A stretch of DNA of 64,000 nt. It comes from Corynebacterium camporealensis. GTDB lineage: Bacteria > Actinomycetota > Actinomycetes > Mycobacteriales > Mycobacteriaceae. Location of the stretch: contig NZ_CP011311.1 in the NCBI RefSeq assembly GCF_000980815.1, positions 186,001 to 250,000 of the forward strand. Reading direction: 5' to 3'. The translations under genes were made by a program, and so were the position numbers. The notes beneath the pieces were generated by a model. It was not told the origin of the DNA. It saw only the letters and a list, made by a program, of their open reading frames with translations, and did no database searches. Shown here piece after piece: positions 49,824-59,300 of this stretch; position 1 is the stretch's first letter, and each line of letters opens with the position of its first letter.

Positions 49824-50951
49824 GTGCTTGATAAATTCCTGACCCAGAAGCTGGCCGCAATTAACGGTGTGGATCTCGACACCGAGACAACTTTTGCTGA
49901 TCTCACCACCCTGCGCGTGGGCGGCACTCCTGCGCTTACGGTGCGTTGCACGCTTGCCGATGCCGCCGTGGACGCCCTCCGCATCCTCGACGAGGCCCAA
50001 GTACGCCAGGTGGTCATCGGTGGCGGCTCCAACCTCGTGGTTGCCGAAGGCGACGTCGACGTCGTCGCCGTGGTCCTGGAATTTGCCGACGTCTCCATCG
50101 ACGAGGACTCCGGCATCCTGCGCGCCGAAGCCGGCGCCAACTGGGACGACGTGGTCGCCCAGTCCGTGAAGAAGAACCTTGGCGGCATTGAGTGCCTCTC
50201 CGGCATCCCCGGCACCGTCGGCGCCGTCCCGGTCCAAAACGTCGGTGCTTATGGCGCGGAAATCTCTGACGTCCTCCAGCGCGTTCGCCTCTACCACCGC
50301 CACACCGGCGTGGTCTCCTGGGAAGACGCCTCCGACCTCGACCTGGCTTACCGCTACTCCAACTTGAAGTTCACCGGCCGCGCCGTCGTCTTAGAAGTCG
50401 AACTCAAACTCACCACCGACGGCCTATCCACCCCACTGCGCTTTGGCCAGCTCACTCAGACGCCTGGCGAACAGCGCCCCGTCGCCGAAGTCCGCGACGA
50501 AGTCCTGGCTCTGCGCCGCGGCAAGGGCATGGTGCTCGACCCCGAAGACCACGACACCTGGTCCGCCGGCTCTTTTTTCACCAACCCGATTGTCACCAGC
50601 GATATCGCCGATGCCATCCAAGACAAAGTACGCTCCGAGCGCGGCGACGCCGATGCCGACCGCATGCCCCGTCACCCCGTGCATGCCCACGACGACATCA
50701 AGAACCCGGATGGCGAACCCACCGAAAAGCTTTCTGCCGCCTGGCTTATCGAGCGCGCCGGCTTCGCCAAAGGCTACCGCGGCAAAGGTCCCGCAACCTT
50801 ATCGACCAAGCACACCCTGGCCCTGACAAACCGCGGCAACGCCACCGCCAACGACATCGTCGCCTTAGCCCGCGACATCCGCGACGGCGTCGCACAAGCC
50901 TTCAACGTCGAGCTCGTCCCCGAACCCGTCTGGATCGACCTCGAGTTCTAA
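49824..50951 (+). CDS. murB: UDP-N-acetylenolpyruvoylglucosamine reductase
   Basis: FAD enzyme of peptidoglycan precursor synthesis: reduces the enolpyruvyl group to UDP-MurNAc with NADPH. 375 residues from GTG at 49824 (a TTG three codons upstream is also in frame; the -10 spacing favours 49824). TTFADLTTLRVGG starts the family; VIGGGSNLVV binds FAD; GIECLSGIPGTVGAVPVQNVGAYG holds the GIPG loop and catalytic Tyr region; AGSFFTNP has the proton-donor Ser and the final EPVWIDL is a conserved end. Longer than E. coli MurB type I, with an insert DIADAIQDKVRSERGDADADRM. Confidence 0.95.
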   Translation: MLDKFLTQKLAAINGVDLDTETTFADLTTLRVGGTPALTVRCTLADAAVDALRILDEAQVRQVVIGGGSNLVVAEGDVDVVAVVLEFADVSIDEDSGILRAEAGANWDDVVAQSVKKNLGGIECLSGIPGTVGAVPVQNVGAYGAEISDVLQRVRLYHRHTGVVSWEDASDLDLAYRYSNLKFTGRAVVLEVELKLTTDGLSTPLRFGQLTQTPGEQRPVAEVRDEVLALRRGKGMVLDPEDHDTWSAGSFFTNPIVTSDIADAIQDKVRSERGDADADRMPRHPVHAHDDIKNPDGEPTEKLSAAWLIERAGFAKGYRGKGPATLSTKHTLALTNRGNATANDIVALARDIRDGVAQAFNVELVPEPVWIDLEF

Positions 50952-50972
50952 AATCCCCACCCTACGGCCACT

Positions 50973-51010
50973 CCCGCGGCCAACCTCACGGCCGCGGGGT
51001 GTCGTTTTCG
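50973..51010 (+). terminator. Terminator of murB
   Basis: CCCGCGGCC (50973-50981) and GGCCGCGGG (50990-50998) form a perfect 9-bp stem with an 8-base loop, followed by GTGTCGTTTTCG. Confidence 0.85.
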
Positions 51011-51059
51011 CCCCACTTTCTCGCCCGCGAGCCAAATTTCCGCCCAACTCGCGTAGCAA

Positions 51060-51222
51060 AAGGACACCTGCAGAAGTGTCTGCACGCAAAAACTATTAGG
51101 AATAGCGAAGGCCTTGGGTCCAGTCGTCCGGCTGGGGTCCCAGGGCCCTCTTCCTCTCCTGTCGTAACAGGCGGTTCTGCTGCCACTATAACTGATGCCT
51201 TAAGGCGTGGCTAGCAGGAGAA
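51060..51222. other. Structured intergenic segment between murB and luxS
   Basis: Several strong folds in a 160-base stretch: GACAC/GTGTC (51063-51067, 51076-51080), a long hairpin GGCCTTGGG...CCCAGGGCC (51110-51118 with 51139-51147, plus CCAG/CTGG inside), CCTGT-CGTA-ACAGG (about 51158-51171), and GCCTTAAGGC near the end. TATAAC within is a possible -10. No ORF. It could be a small RNA, a bidirectional terminator set for luxS, or a repeat. Confidence 0.4.
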
Positions 51223-51687
51223 TTACTCTGCCATTACGGTGAGCCACTCGTCCTTGGCCGCGAGGAAGTCGCGGGCGGCAGCTTGTGCACCTTCGAGGTC
51301 GTGGTGTGCGCCCCAGCCGCACTGCTTTTCGTTGGCGGCAGGGACCTCGGTGGCATTGAGGATGTCGTTGAGTGCGCCTTCCAGGGCAGGCAGGAAGTCG
51401 TCTTGCTTCAGGCCATTGGTGATGGCGTAGAAGCCGGTGCGGCAGCCCATGGGGGCAAAACCGACGAGGCGGTCGGTGTAGTTGCGCAGGAAGTTGGCCA
51501 TCATGTGCTCGACGGAGTGCAGCGCCTTGGTATCCAGGTGGTCTTCGTTGGGCTGGCAGAAGCGCAGATCGTATTTGATGATCTCCACGCCACCGCCGAG
51601 ATCAGTGCGGTCGGCGATGCGTACGTAGGGTGCATCGACGAGTCGGTGGTCGAGTTCAAAGGACTTTACGTTGAGTTTGTCAGCCAT
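51223..51687 (-). CDS. luxS: S-ribosylhomocysteine lyase
   Basis: Splits S-ribosylhomocysteine into homocysteine and DPD, the precursor of AI-2, in the activated methyl cycle. 154 residues. Metal ligands are H57 and H61 in HSVEHMMANF and C123 in KQCGWGAHHD; the catalytic cysteine is C82 in MGCRTGF, with E60 as the base. Full length. It is divergent from the YihY gene and flanked by a structured region. Confidence 0.97.
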   Translation of the reverse strand: MADKLNVKSFELDHRLVDAPYVRIADRTDLGGGVEIIKYDLRFCQPNEDHLDTKALHSVEHMMANFLRNYTDRLVGFAPMGCRTGFYAITNGLKQDDFLPALEGALNDILNATEVPAANEKQCGWGAHHDLEGAQAAARDFLAAKDEWLTVMAE

Positions 51688-51759
51688 ACCAAGCGAGTAT
51701 ATCGTTCCGCGCCGGGGTGTTGGCAGGACCTGGACGTATACTGCATTTATTCTGAAGGC

Positions 51760-52953
51760 ATGAACTCAACGGCCTCACCCGTCTCCGAAGGAGATGAACC
51801 ATCGAAGATCGCGCCGGCGAATTCTGCGGAATTCATCGACGTGGATGGCTACGACGATGCCTTCGACACCGGCAAGAAGAAAGTCCGGTTGTCGTGGAGC
51901 AGCTGGAAGCTGGTGCTGCGCCGCACCTGGACGGACTTTCTCTACCAGGCACTAGGCGACCGCGCGGCGGCGATGACGTACTTCACCGTCATGGCCTTTG
52001 CTCCGACGGTGCTGGCGCTGTATTCCTTGGCCACGTTGCTGTTTGCTTCACGACGAGACGAGGTCCTCGACCTGACCACCGGCTTTATTGAGGAATACGT
52101 GCCAGCGGACCTGGTTCCGCAGGCACTCGACCTGGTCAGTTCCATTATTGGCTCCGCGGCAGAAGGCACGTGGGCACTGGTGATCTCAGTGCTGGTCTCG
52201 CTGTTTTCTGCCTCTGCGTATGTCCGCGCTTTCTCGCGTACGGGCAATCTGGTCTACGGCCGCATTGAAGGCCGCGGGCTGATTCGTACCTGGGCCACGA
52301 TGTGGGGCCTGACCATCTTCCTGGTGCTCGGCCTGGTCTTGGTGCTGTTTGCGAACTTGCTTCGCGATACCGTCATTACCGGCGTACTCGAACCCCTCGC
52401 TCAACCTCTGGGATTAGAAGGCCTGCTGGACTTCCTGCTCAGCATCTTCCTGCCTATCTGGGCCTGGGTCCGCTTCCCGTTGACCGTGCTGCTGGTCCTG
52501 GTGCTCATTGCAGTGCTCTACCACTTCGCGCCGAACGTGCGTCCGATTCGGTTCCGCTGGATTACCCCGGGCGCGATTTTCGCCCTGACTCTGAGCGTTG
52601 CCGTGTGGTCCCTGTTTGGTCTGTACCTGCGTCTCTACGCCGGAGCCAGCGCCTACGGCGCCGTTAGTACCGTCATGGCCGTCCTGCTGGCGGTGTGGGT
52701 CATGAATATCATCCTGATCATCGGCATCAAGATCGATGCAGAGGTTCTGCGCGTCAAGGAACTTCAGGTAGGCCTGGAATCCGAGCGCCACATCCAGGTC
52801 CCACCGCGCGACGATTCCGCTGCCGAGGCCCAAGTCCAAAAGCAGCTGGATCTCGAGTCCGATAGCCGTGACATCTCACGTGAGAGCCGCGACGCCAAGG
52901 ATGTGGCATCCGCAGATGCCAACTCGGACGAAGCCAGCACCGACAAGCAGTGA
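51760..52953 (+). CDS. YihY/BrkB family membrane protein
   Basis: 397 residues, six hydrophobic helices between about 65 and 325. QALGDRAAAMTYFTVMAFAPTVLALYSL (about residues 65-92) is the family start; FAPNVRPIRFRWITPGAIFALTLSVAVWSLFGLYLRLYAGASAYGAVSTVMAVLLAVWVMNIILIIGIKIDAEVLR is the typical C-terminal half. The start is ATG at 51760; the long upstream extension runs into luxS antisense and is rejected. An acidic/serine-rich tail (about 340-397) is unlike most homologues and may be a regulatory region. YihY proteins were once mistaken for RNase BN; their activity is unknown. Confidence 0.88.
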   Translation: MNSTASPVSEGDEPSKIAPANSAEFIDVDGYDDAFDTGKKKVRLSWSSWKLVLRRTWTDFLYQALGDRAAAMTYFTVMAFAPTVLALYSLATLLFASRRDEVLDLTTGFIEEYVPADLVPQALDLVSSIIGSAAEGTWALVISVLVSLFSASAYVRAFSRTGNLVYGRIEGRGLIRTWATMWGLTIFLVLGLVLVLFANLLRDTVITGVLEPLAQPLGLEGLLDFLLSIFLPIWAWVRFPLTVLLVLVLIAVLYHFAPNVRPIRFRWITPGAIFALTLSVAVWSLFGLYLRLYAGASAYGAVSTVMAVLLAVWVMNIILIIGIKIDAEVLRVKELQVGLESERHIQVPPRDDSAAEAQVQKQLDLESDSRDISRESRDAKDVASADANSDEASTDKQ

Positions 52954-52963
52954 AGCTTCGTCC

Positions 52964-53200
52964 TTAGTCCTCGCTGCTTCGGTGTCGGGCAACCACGAAT
53001 GTGAGCATGGCAAGCACCGCAAGAATAAGCGGAATAGCGATCGAATCATTTCCTAGCAGCAGTGCTGCACCGCCGTACATAACCGCAGCGAGAGTGTAGA
53101 GCACCCAGGGTCCTTGAGAGCGAATGGCCCGGAAAGCCTGGAGGAGAGAATCAAAGGCTGCAAACGCCATAAAGAGTTGGCCGACGAAATAAGCGCTCAT
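52964..53200 (-). CDS. Small hypothetical membrane protein
   Basis: 78 residues from ATG at 53200, which has AAGGAC upstream; the longer start at 53233 is less likely. MSAYFVGQLFMAFAAFDSLLQAFRAIRSQGPWVLYTLAAVMYGGAALLLG... shows three short hydrophobic helices. No signal peptide or cysteine. Conserved among corynebacteria in my expectation, but no family recognised. Convergent with YihY. Confidence 0.6.
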   Translation of the reverse strand: MSAYFVGQLFMAFAAFDSLLQAFRAIRSQGPWVLYTLAAVMYGGAALLLGNDSIAIPLILAVLAMLTFVVARHRSSED

Positions 53201-53273
53201 GTTACGTCCTTCAGTAGATGGTGCTCCCATCATTGTGCTGCATCCGGGCGTGGGGAGCAGAGGATAAACAACG

Positions 53274-53309
53274 AAAGAAGGAGTAGCGCGAAGCTACTCC
53301 TTCTTTTTA
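53274..53309. terminator. Bidirectional terminator after fas
   Basis: AAAGAAGGAGTAGC (53274-53287) and GCTACTCCTTCTTT (53293-53306) form a perfect 14-bp stem with a GCGAA loop, with T-runs on either strand. It lies 11 bases from the end of the fatty acid synthase gene. Confidence 0.95.
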
Positions 53310-53319
53310 CCTAGCCAGT

Positions 53320-56300
53320 TTAGGCCGGATAGGTGCCATCGGCGCCGAGGCGGGCATCGTCATCCAGGAGGAGGGCGATTTCGGCCTTCTTGGCATCGTC
53401 ACCTGCTGGCAGACGACGGGATTCGATGGTCTCGAATAGTGGTGCGCGGCCGAGCATGCCGGCTTCGAAGCGGGCGTGGCCATCGGCAAGTCGGGCGTTA
53501 GCTTGCTCCTGCCACTGCATGGCAGCCTTTGCACCACGCTGCTGGGCAACCGCGGCGGCAAAGACACCCGGGTGGGCGTAAACCAGCAGGGCACTGACGT
53601 GGCCGAAGCCCAGGGAAGTCAGCGCGGCGGCCTTCACCTGGTGGCCGTGCGCTGCGATATCCAGCGGGGAACGCAGCCAGACCAGGTTCTTTGCCTTCGG
53701 CTCGATGAGCGGATCCACACAGTCCAGGGAGGCATTCGCAGGCAGCTTGCCAGTGCGGAAGACATCGATGATGCCGCCGGTCTGGAAGAGCGCTGCACCT
53801 GCCTTGGAGTGCCCGGTCAGGGTCTTTTGCGAGATGACAAACATTGGCTTGTCCTCATCGCGGCCGACTGCAGGCCACAGCAGGGAGTGCAGTTCCGACT
53901 CGTTCGGGTCGTTGGCGTTGGTGGAGGTGTCGTGCTTGGACAGGACGGTGACATCGTTAGGCGTAAGTCCCAGTCCGCGCAGCGAACGTGCCAGGCGGGA
54001 GTTCTCCCGACCACGGCCCGCACCCAGTGCGCCCAGGCCCGGAGCCGGGATGGAGGTGTGCGCGCCATCAGCATAGGACGCAGCGTGAGCAACGACAGCC
54101 AGGACCGGCAGGCCCATCTCCGCAGCCAGGGAACCGCGGACCAGGATGGCGGTACCGCCGCCTTCACCTTCCAGGAAGCCGCCACGACGACGGTCATTCG
54201 CACGGGAGATGAAGCGGTCATCGATACCCTGCTCGGTCATCGCGGCAGTTTCCGCGGTGGCGTTCATGTCACCGAAGCCGGTCAGGGACTCGACCTGCAC
54301 GTCATCGATACCACCGGCAACCACGACGTCGGCCTTGCCCAGGGCAATCTTGTCGACGGCCTCCTCAATCGACACCGCCGCCGTCGCACAAGCACCAATC
54401 GGGTGAATCATGGAGCCATAACCACCGACCAGCGACTGCATGGTGTGCGCCGCAATGACGTTCGGCAGTGCTTCCTGCAGGATGTCGGACGGGCGATCCT
54501 CACCGAGCAAACGGGAGACGAAGACCTTGTGCAGGGACTCCATACCGCCAATACCGGTGCCTTGGGTGCTGGCAACCTGACCCGGGTGGACAGCCTGCAG
54601 CAGCTCGGCAGGGGAGAAGCCGGCTTGGATGAAGGCATCGACAGCAGTGGCCAGGTTCCATACCGCCATGCGGTCCAGGGAGGACAGCATGTGCTCCGGA
54701 ATGCCCCAGCGTGCAGCGTCGAAGTCGTCCGGCATCTGGGCGGCCACGGTACGGCTCAAGGTTGCCTTACGCGGGATGCGCGCGGTAGCACCCTGCAGGC
54801 GGGTGACCTGCCACTCGCCATCTTCTTCAGACAGGCGGGTGAACTCCGGATCCGCAGCCTGAATGTCACGGGCGGTGGCCTCAGAATCCACAGCGAAGGA
54901 CACATCGCGGTCCAGGTAAACCTCAGTCAGGTCAATCGACCCCTGGTCCACCAGGTGGTACTTGTCAGTCAGCTGACGGATACCGGCACGGGCGATGACT
55001 TCGTCGCGGAAGCGATCGTAAATCTCTTCCTCGGCAATCTCGGTGCCCTCAGCGTCGTACCAACCCGGACGCGGGTCCTCACTCCACTGCACCAGGCCGG
55101 TCATCCACGCCAGTTCCAGCACGCCCGCAGCACTCAGCTCTGGACGGCCATCGCGCTGCATGCCGTACTCCGCCTCAAAGCGGGTACGACCCGAACCCCA
55201 GGAGGAGACCTCACCGAGACCGGCGATAACAATCATGTCCTCGAGGTCAGTGCTGATGTTGCCGACCTCCACCTCGGAAGGCTGCACCACGCGCGCCGGG
55301 TTCGGCAGCGCAGCAATGGTGGCCGGGACCTCCGCGGAAGTTTCTGTCGAAACTTCCGGGTCCAAAGTGCGCAAGTCAATATTTTCCAGACCACCAGTCA
55401 GGTCCGCATCCAAAGGAGCAGCAGAAGCCTTCTCGCGGGACTCAGCAGTAGCCAGGTCCAGCAGCTCAGAAGTAATCTCCTCCGGCGTCCAGACGTGAAT
55501 GCCAGCCTTCTCCGCAGCCGGCACGAGCACATCGTTGCCACCCATCAGGTGCGTACCCGCAACCCAACCAATACGCGGATGCGCCAAGGTCACACCAGCA
55601 GGCCAGCCGGCTTCGGAGCCCCACTTAGCGATGACCGCATCCAACGCAGCCTTCGCCTCACCGTAGGCACCATCGCCACCGAACATGCCGCGGTTCGGCG
55701 AGCCCGGCACCACCACGTGGCAGCGAGTGGCACTTGCCGACTCCTGCGCCAGTGCGGACAGTCCTGCAATCGTGCGCTCCAGTGACCACAGCAGCAGGCG
55801 TGCTTGGTTTTCGGCTGGTGCGCCGGCATCGGCAAGCGAGCCACTGACACCTGGTGCGGCAAACGGGAAGGCCAGCGTCGGCGTCAGTGCCGGCTTGGTC
55901 ACCTTCACCTCAGTACCGACAGAGGTCTTCTGCTCCGTGCCAATCCAGTCCAGCAGGCTGTCGATGTCGCGGTAGCTCGACAGGTTCGTCGGCACCAGCC
56001 ACAGCGCCGCACCGGCAGTGGCGTGCTCGGCATAGAGCTTGCGTGCAAATTCCTTACGACGCTGATCCACACGGGACGCGGTCATAATCACCGTGGCACC
56101 ACCAGCCAGCAGCGCTTCGACAATCGCCGTGGCAATCGAGCCTGGCGCCGCACCAGTGACCAGCGCAACCTCGTCAGCCCAGTCACCGGACGGTGCCTCT
56201 TCGGCCACCGCAGCAATTTCTGCCAGCAGTGGGTTATCGGTCTGCTGTGCCCACCAGCGCGCCTGCTTTGCGACGGTCTCACCCGTACCGCGGAAACGGT

Positions 56301-59300
56301 TAAGCAGGGAGGAGACATCCTCGCACTGGTCAGTCGTGCCATTGCGCTTTGGTGCTTCATCGGAGCCGAGTGCCAGTCGTGCGAGTTCTTCGCGTGCGGA
56401 GGCCCAGCGGTCATCGAAAAGTACGGCGCGCTTGGCATCAAAGTTCGGACGCACCAGGTCCTGCCAGTTGCTGCCGAGCTCACCTTCGATGGTGGTCAGC
56501 ACCTCCGCGTACTCGGCACCGGAGTTATCCGCCGGTTCCGGCACGTCCACGTGGCCCAGCTTGGCGAGTACCTCACGCGCAGTGGATGCCAGTACACCAT
56601 TTTCGCCGGTCACGGTCTCAGCGAAGGCATCGAGTGCCGCGGAATCCACAACGGCACCGCCGCCACCGCCGGAGCCCGCATCACGGGAGACGGACACACC
56701 TTGGGCAGCAGCTACAGCCTCAACTGCCGCGTCAATGATGCCATTGGCGTCAGCCGCAGAGCTTGCCGATGTCGGCAGCGAGTTCAACTCACCACCACGT
56801 GCCGAGTCCTCAGTACGGGTACCCAGCAGAATCTCTGCCTCCACATGCGGCGTCCAGGACGCCGGCAGACCCCAGGTGCCAGTCACACGGTCACCAACAG
56901 CAGTTGGCTTCAAGCCAGCTGCACCAAAGAGCTGGCGCAGTCGCGCAGTCAGCGCCTCGGAAAGCACCGGACCAAACGGGGAGTAACCCGGCGCCGCAGT
57001 AGCAACCTGTCCACGCAGCGTAGCGACGTCCGCATCAGCTGCACCATCAATGGCCGGAACCCCAATCTCAGAGGACATATCCATCAGCAGCTGATTACGA
57101 CGCGAAGACACACCATTAGTCAGCTCCTCAACAGTGTCACCGTCGAGAATCTGGTCCACACGCAGCTTGTTGTGGAAAGCAAAGAGCACCATGATGGCGT
57201 CGTCCGCGCCGAACGGAAGCTCCGGAGCGGCACCGCCAGAAGCAGCCGGTGCGGAAGGCGCTGGTGCAGCCTCTTGTGGAGCAGAGGATTCCGCAGGAGC
57301 GGAAGCTTCAGCCGGGGCCGAGTCAGCCGAAGCTTCAGCTTCTGCTTCATCGGTCGGAGCTGCTGCTTCGGGTTCCTCCGCAGCAGGCGCTGGGACGGCG
57401 TCATTGAGCATGACCTGGTCTTGGTCGCGCTCGACGTTGTAGACGTCGATGCCGGTGACACCTGCGACGTCGAGGGAGCGAGTCGCGAGGTTGGTCAGGG
57501 TTGGGGCAGAGGCGAGGCCAACTTCGATGAGCTGATCAACGCGGTCGAAGAGCAGCTCCTGGGTCTCGATCCAGCGGACTGGGGAGGCGAACTGCCAGGA
57601 GAGCAGTTCAATGAGCAGCAGGCGTGCGAGCTGCTGCGGCTCGAGGGAGGAAGCATCGAGGTTGTCGAGCTTTCCAGATGGGGCAAGAGGGGCGACGGTA
57701 TCGACGAAGTCCTGGGTCAGCTCGAAAGGCTGAGCAACCAGGTTCGGGATGTAGCGTCCCACCAGAGCATCGAGGTCCAGCTCGTTCGGCAAAAGCTCGT
57801 CGAGCTTGTCTGCGAAGGCCGGAACGCCATCGCGCAGCACCGAGGAGTGGAATGGCACGTCGATGCCCGGGACCATGATGGCGGCGCGTGGGGTGGTGGA
57901 GGTGGCGTCATCGACAAGTGCGCGGATGCCAGCCTTAGTGCCAGCGACAGAGTACTGCTGACCGCGGATGTTGTAGTTGACGATCTCCAGGAACTCACCG
58001 GTGCGCTCCGAAACCTGAGCGACGTAGGCGTCGACCTCGTCGCCGGAAACACCAATCATGTTCGGGCGCAGGGCGGCCATGGCGTAGTTGGAGTTGCCGT
58101 CGGCATCGCGCTCGACGAGCTCACCCATGGCAGAACCGCGGGAGAAGACGATGTCGATAACGCCTTCGAGGTCAAAGATATTCGCCAGGGATGCCAGGGC
58201 GGTGTACTCGCCAAGGGAGTGGCCAGCGTAGAAGGCGCCCTCACCCAGAGCGTTCGCCTCGCGGAGACGTTCAGTCTGTGCGTAGGCAACCACAGCGAGT
58301 GCGACCTGGGTGAACTGGGTCAGGTGCAGTACGCCTTCTGGGTGGCGGAAGGTAGTACCACGTACGTTGAGCGTGGTCGGGTTGTCGTCGATGACGCGCT
58401 GGATGCTAAAGCCCAGGTTGTTGCGGGTGTGCTCATCCGCGCGACGCCACACTGCACGAGCAGCTGCCGAGGAATTGCGGTCGCCTTGACCCATACCCTC
58501 GGACTGAATGCCCTGGCCTGGGTAGATGTAAGCGGTACGCGGCTGTGCAACCAATGCCTGACCACGGGAGACAACCTCACCGTCAATGCGGCAGGTGACT
58601 TCCAGACCAGCACGGATACCCACGCGAGCGGTGCGCTCGACGGTGATCTCAACATCGTCATTGAGCTGCACCATGCCGTACATGGAGTAGGTCCAACCGG
58701 TGACCTCACCGTGCCTTGCAGCCAGGTGCTGCGCAGTAGCCGACAGCCACATACCGTGGACCAACGGTGCCTCAAGGTTGACCAGCTGCGCTGCGTTGGT
58801 GGAGGTATGAATCGGGTTGTAGTCGCCCGAGACAATCGCGAACGGAGTCATATCCGCAGGAGCGGTCACCACAGCGCGGTCGACAAAGGAACGCGGAGTC
58901 GTTTCCACCCCGGCGGAGGACTCTAGTCCTCCGCCCCATTCGGGAGCAGGCGCCGGCGCGTTGGTGCCGGACTGGCGGCCGCGGATGGCAAACCGCTGCA
59001 TTTGGGTGGCGACCAGGTTGCCGTCGGTGTCGGTGAGTTCGAGTTCGACGGTGACGATGCGGCCCGAGGCGGACTCGTCGATGGCGCTGCACTGGGAGAC
59101 GACGTTGATGCGCTGGCCGGTAGCCAGAGAGTGCAGGGGTACGCGCAGGTCGATGACGTGGTCGAGGTGGACTGCGTTGAGCAGGCCCTCGATGACGGGG
59201 AAGCCGTCTTCCAGCAGGCCAGAGCCCAGTGCGGTGTAGATGGCCGGCCAGCATGGTCCGACCAGGACGTCTGGGGTGCCGATAACGGCATCGTCGCTGG

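Noticed and set aside
51283..51759. N-terminal extension of the YihY gene
   Set aside because: It lies antisense to luxS and has no membrane-protein character; the ATG at 51760 gives the normal family start.
53476..55785. 769-residue ORF antisense to fas
   Set aside because: Same reason; it covers the ketosynthase domain of fas.
55804..58926. 1040-residue ORF antisense to fas
   Set aside because: Fatty acid synthase domains are continuous on the minus strand here; the antisense frame has no family character.
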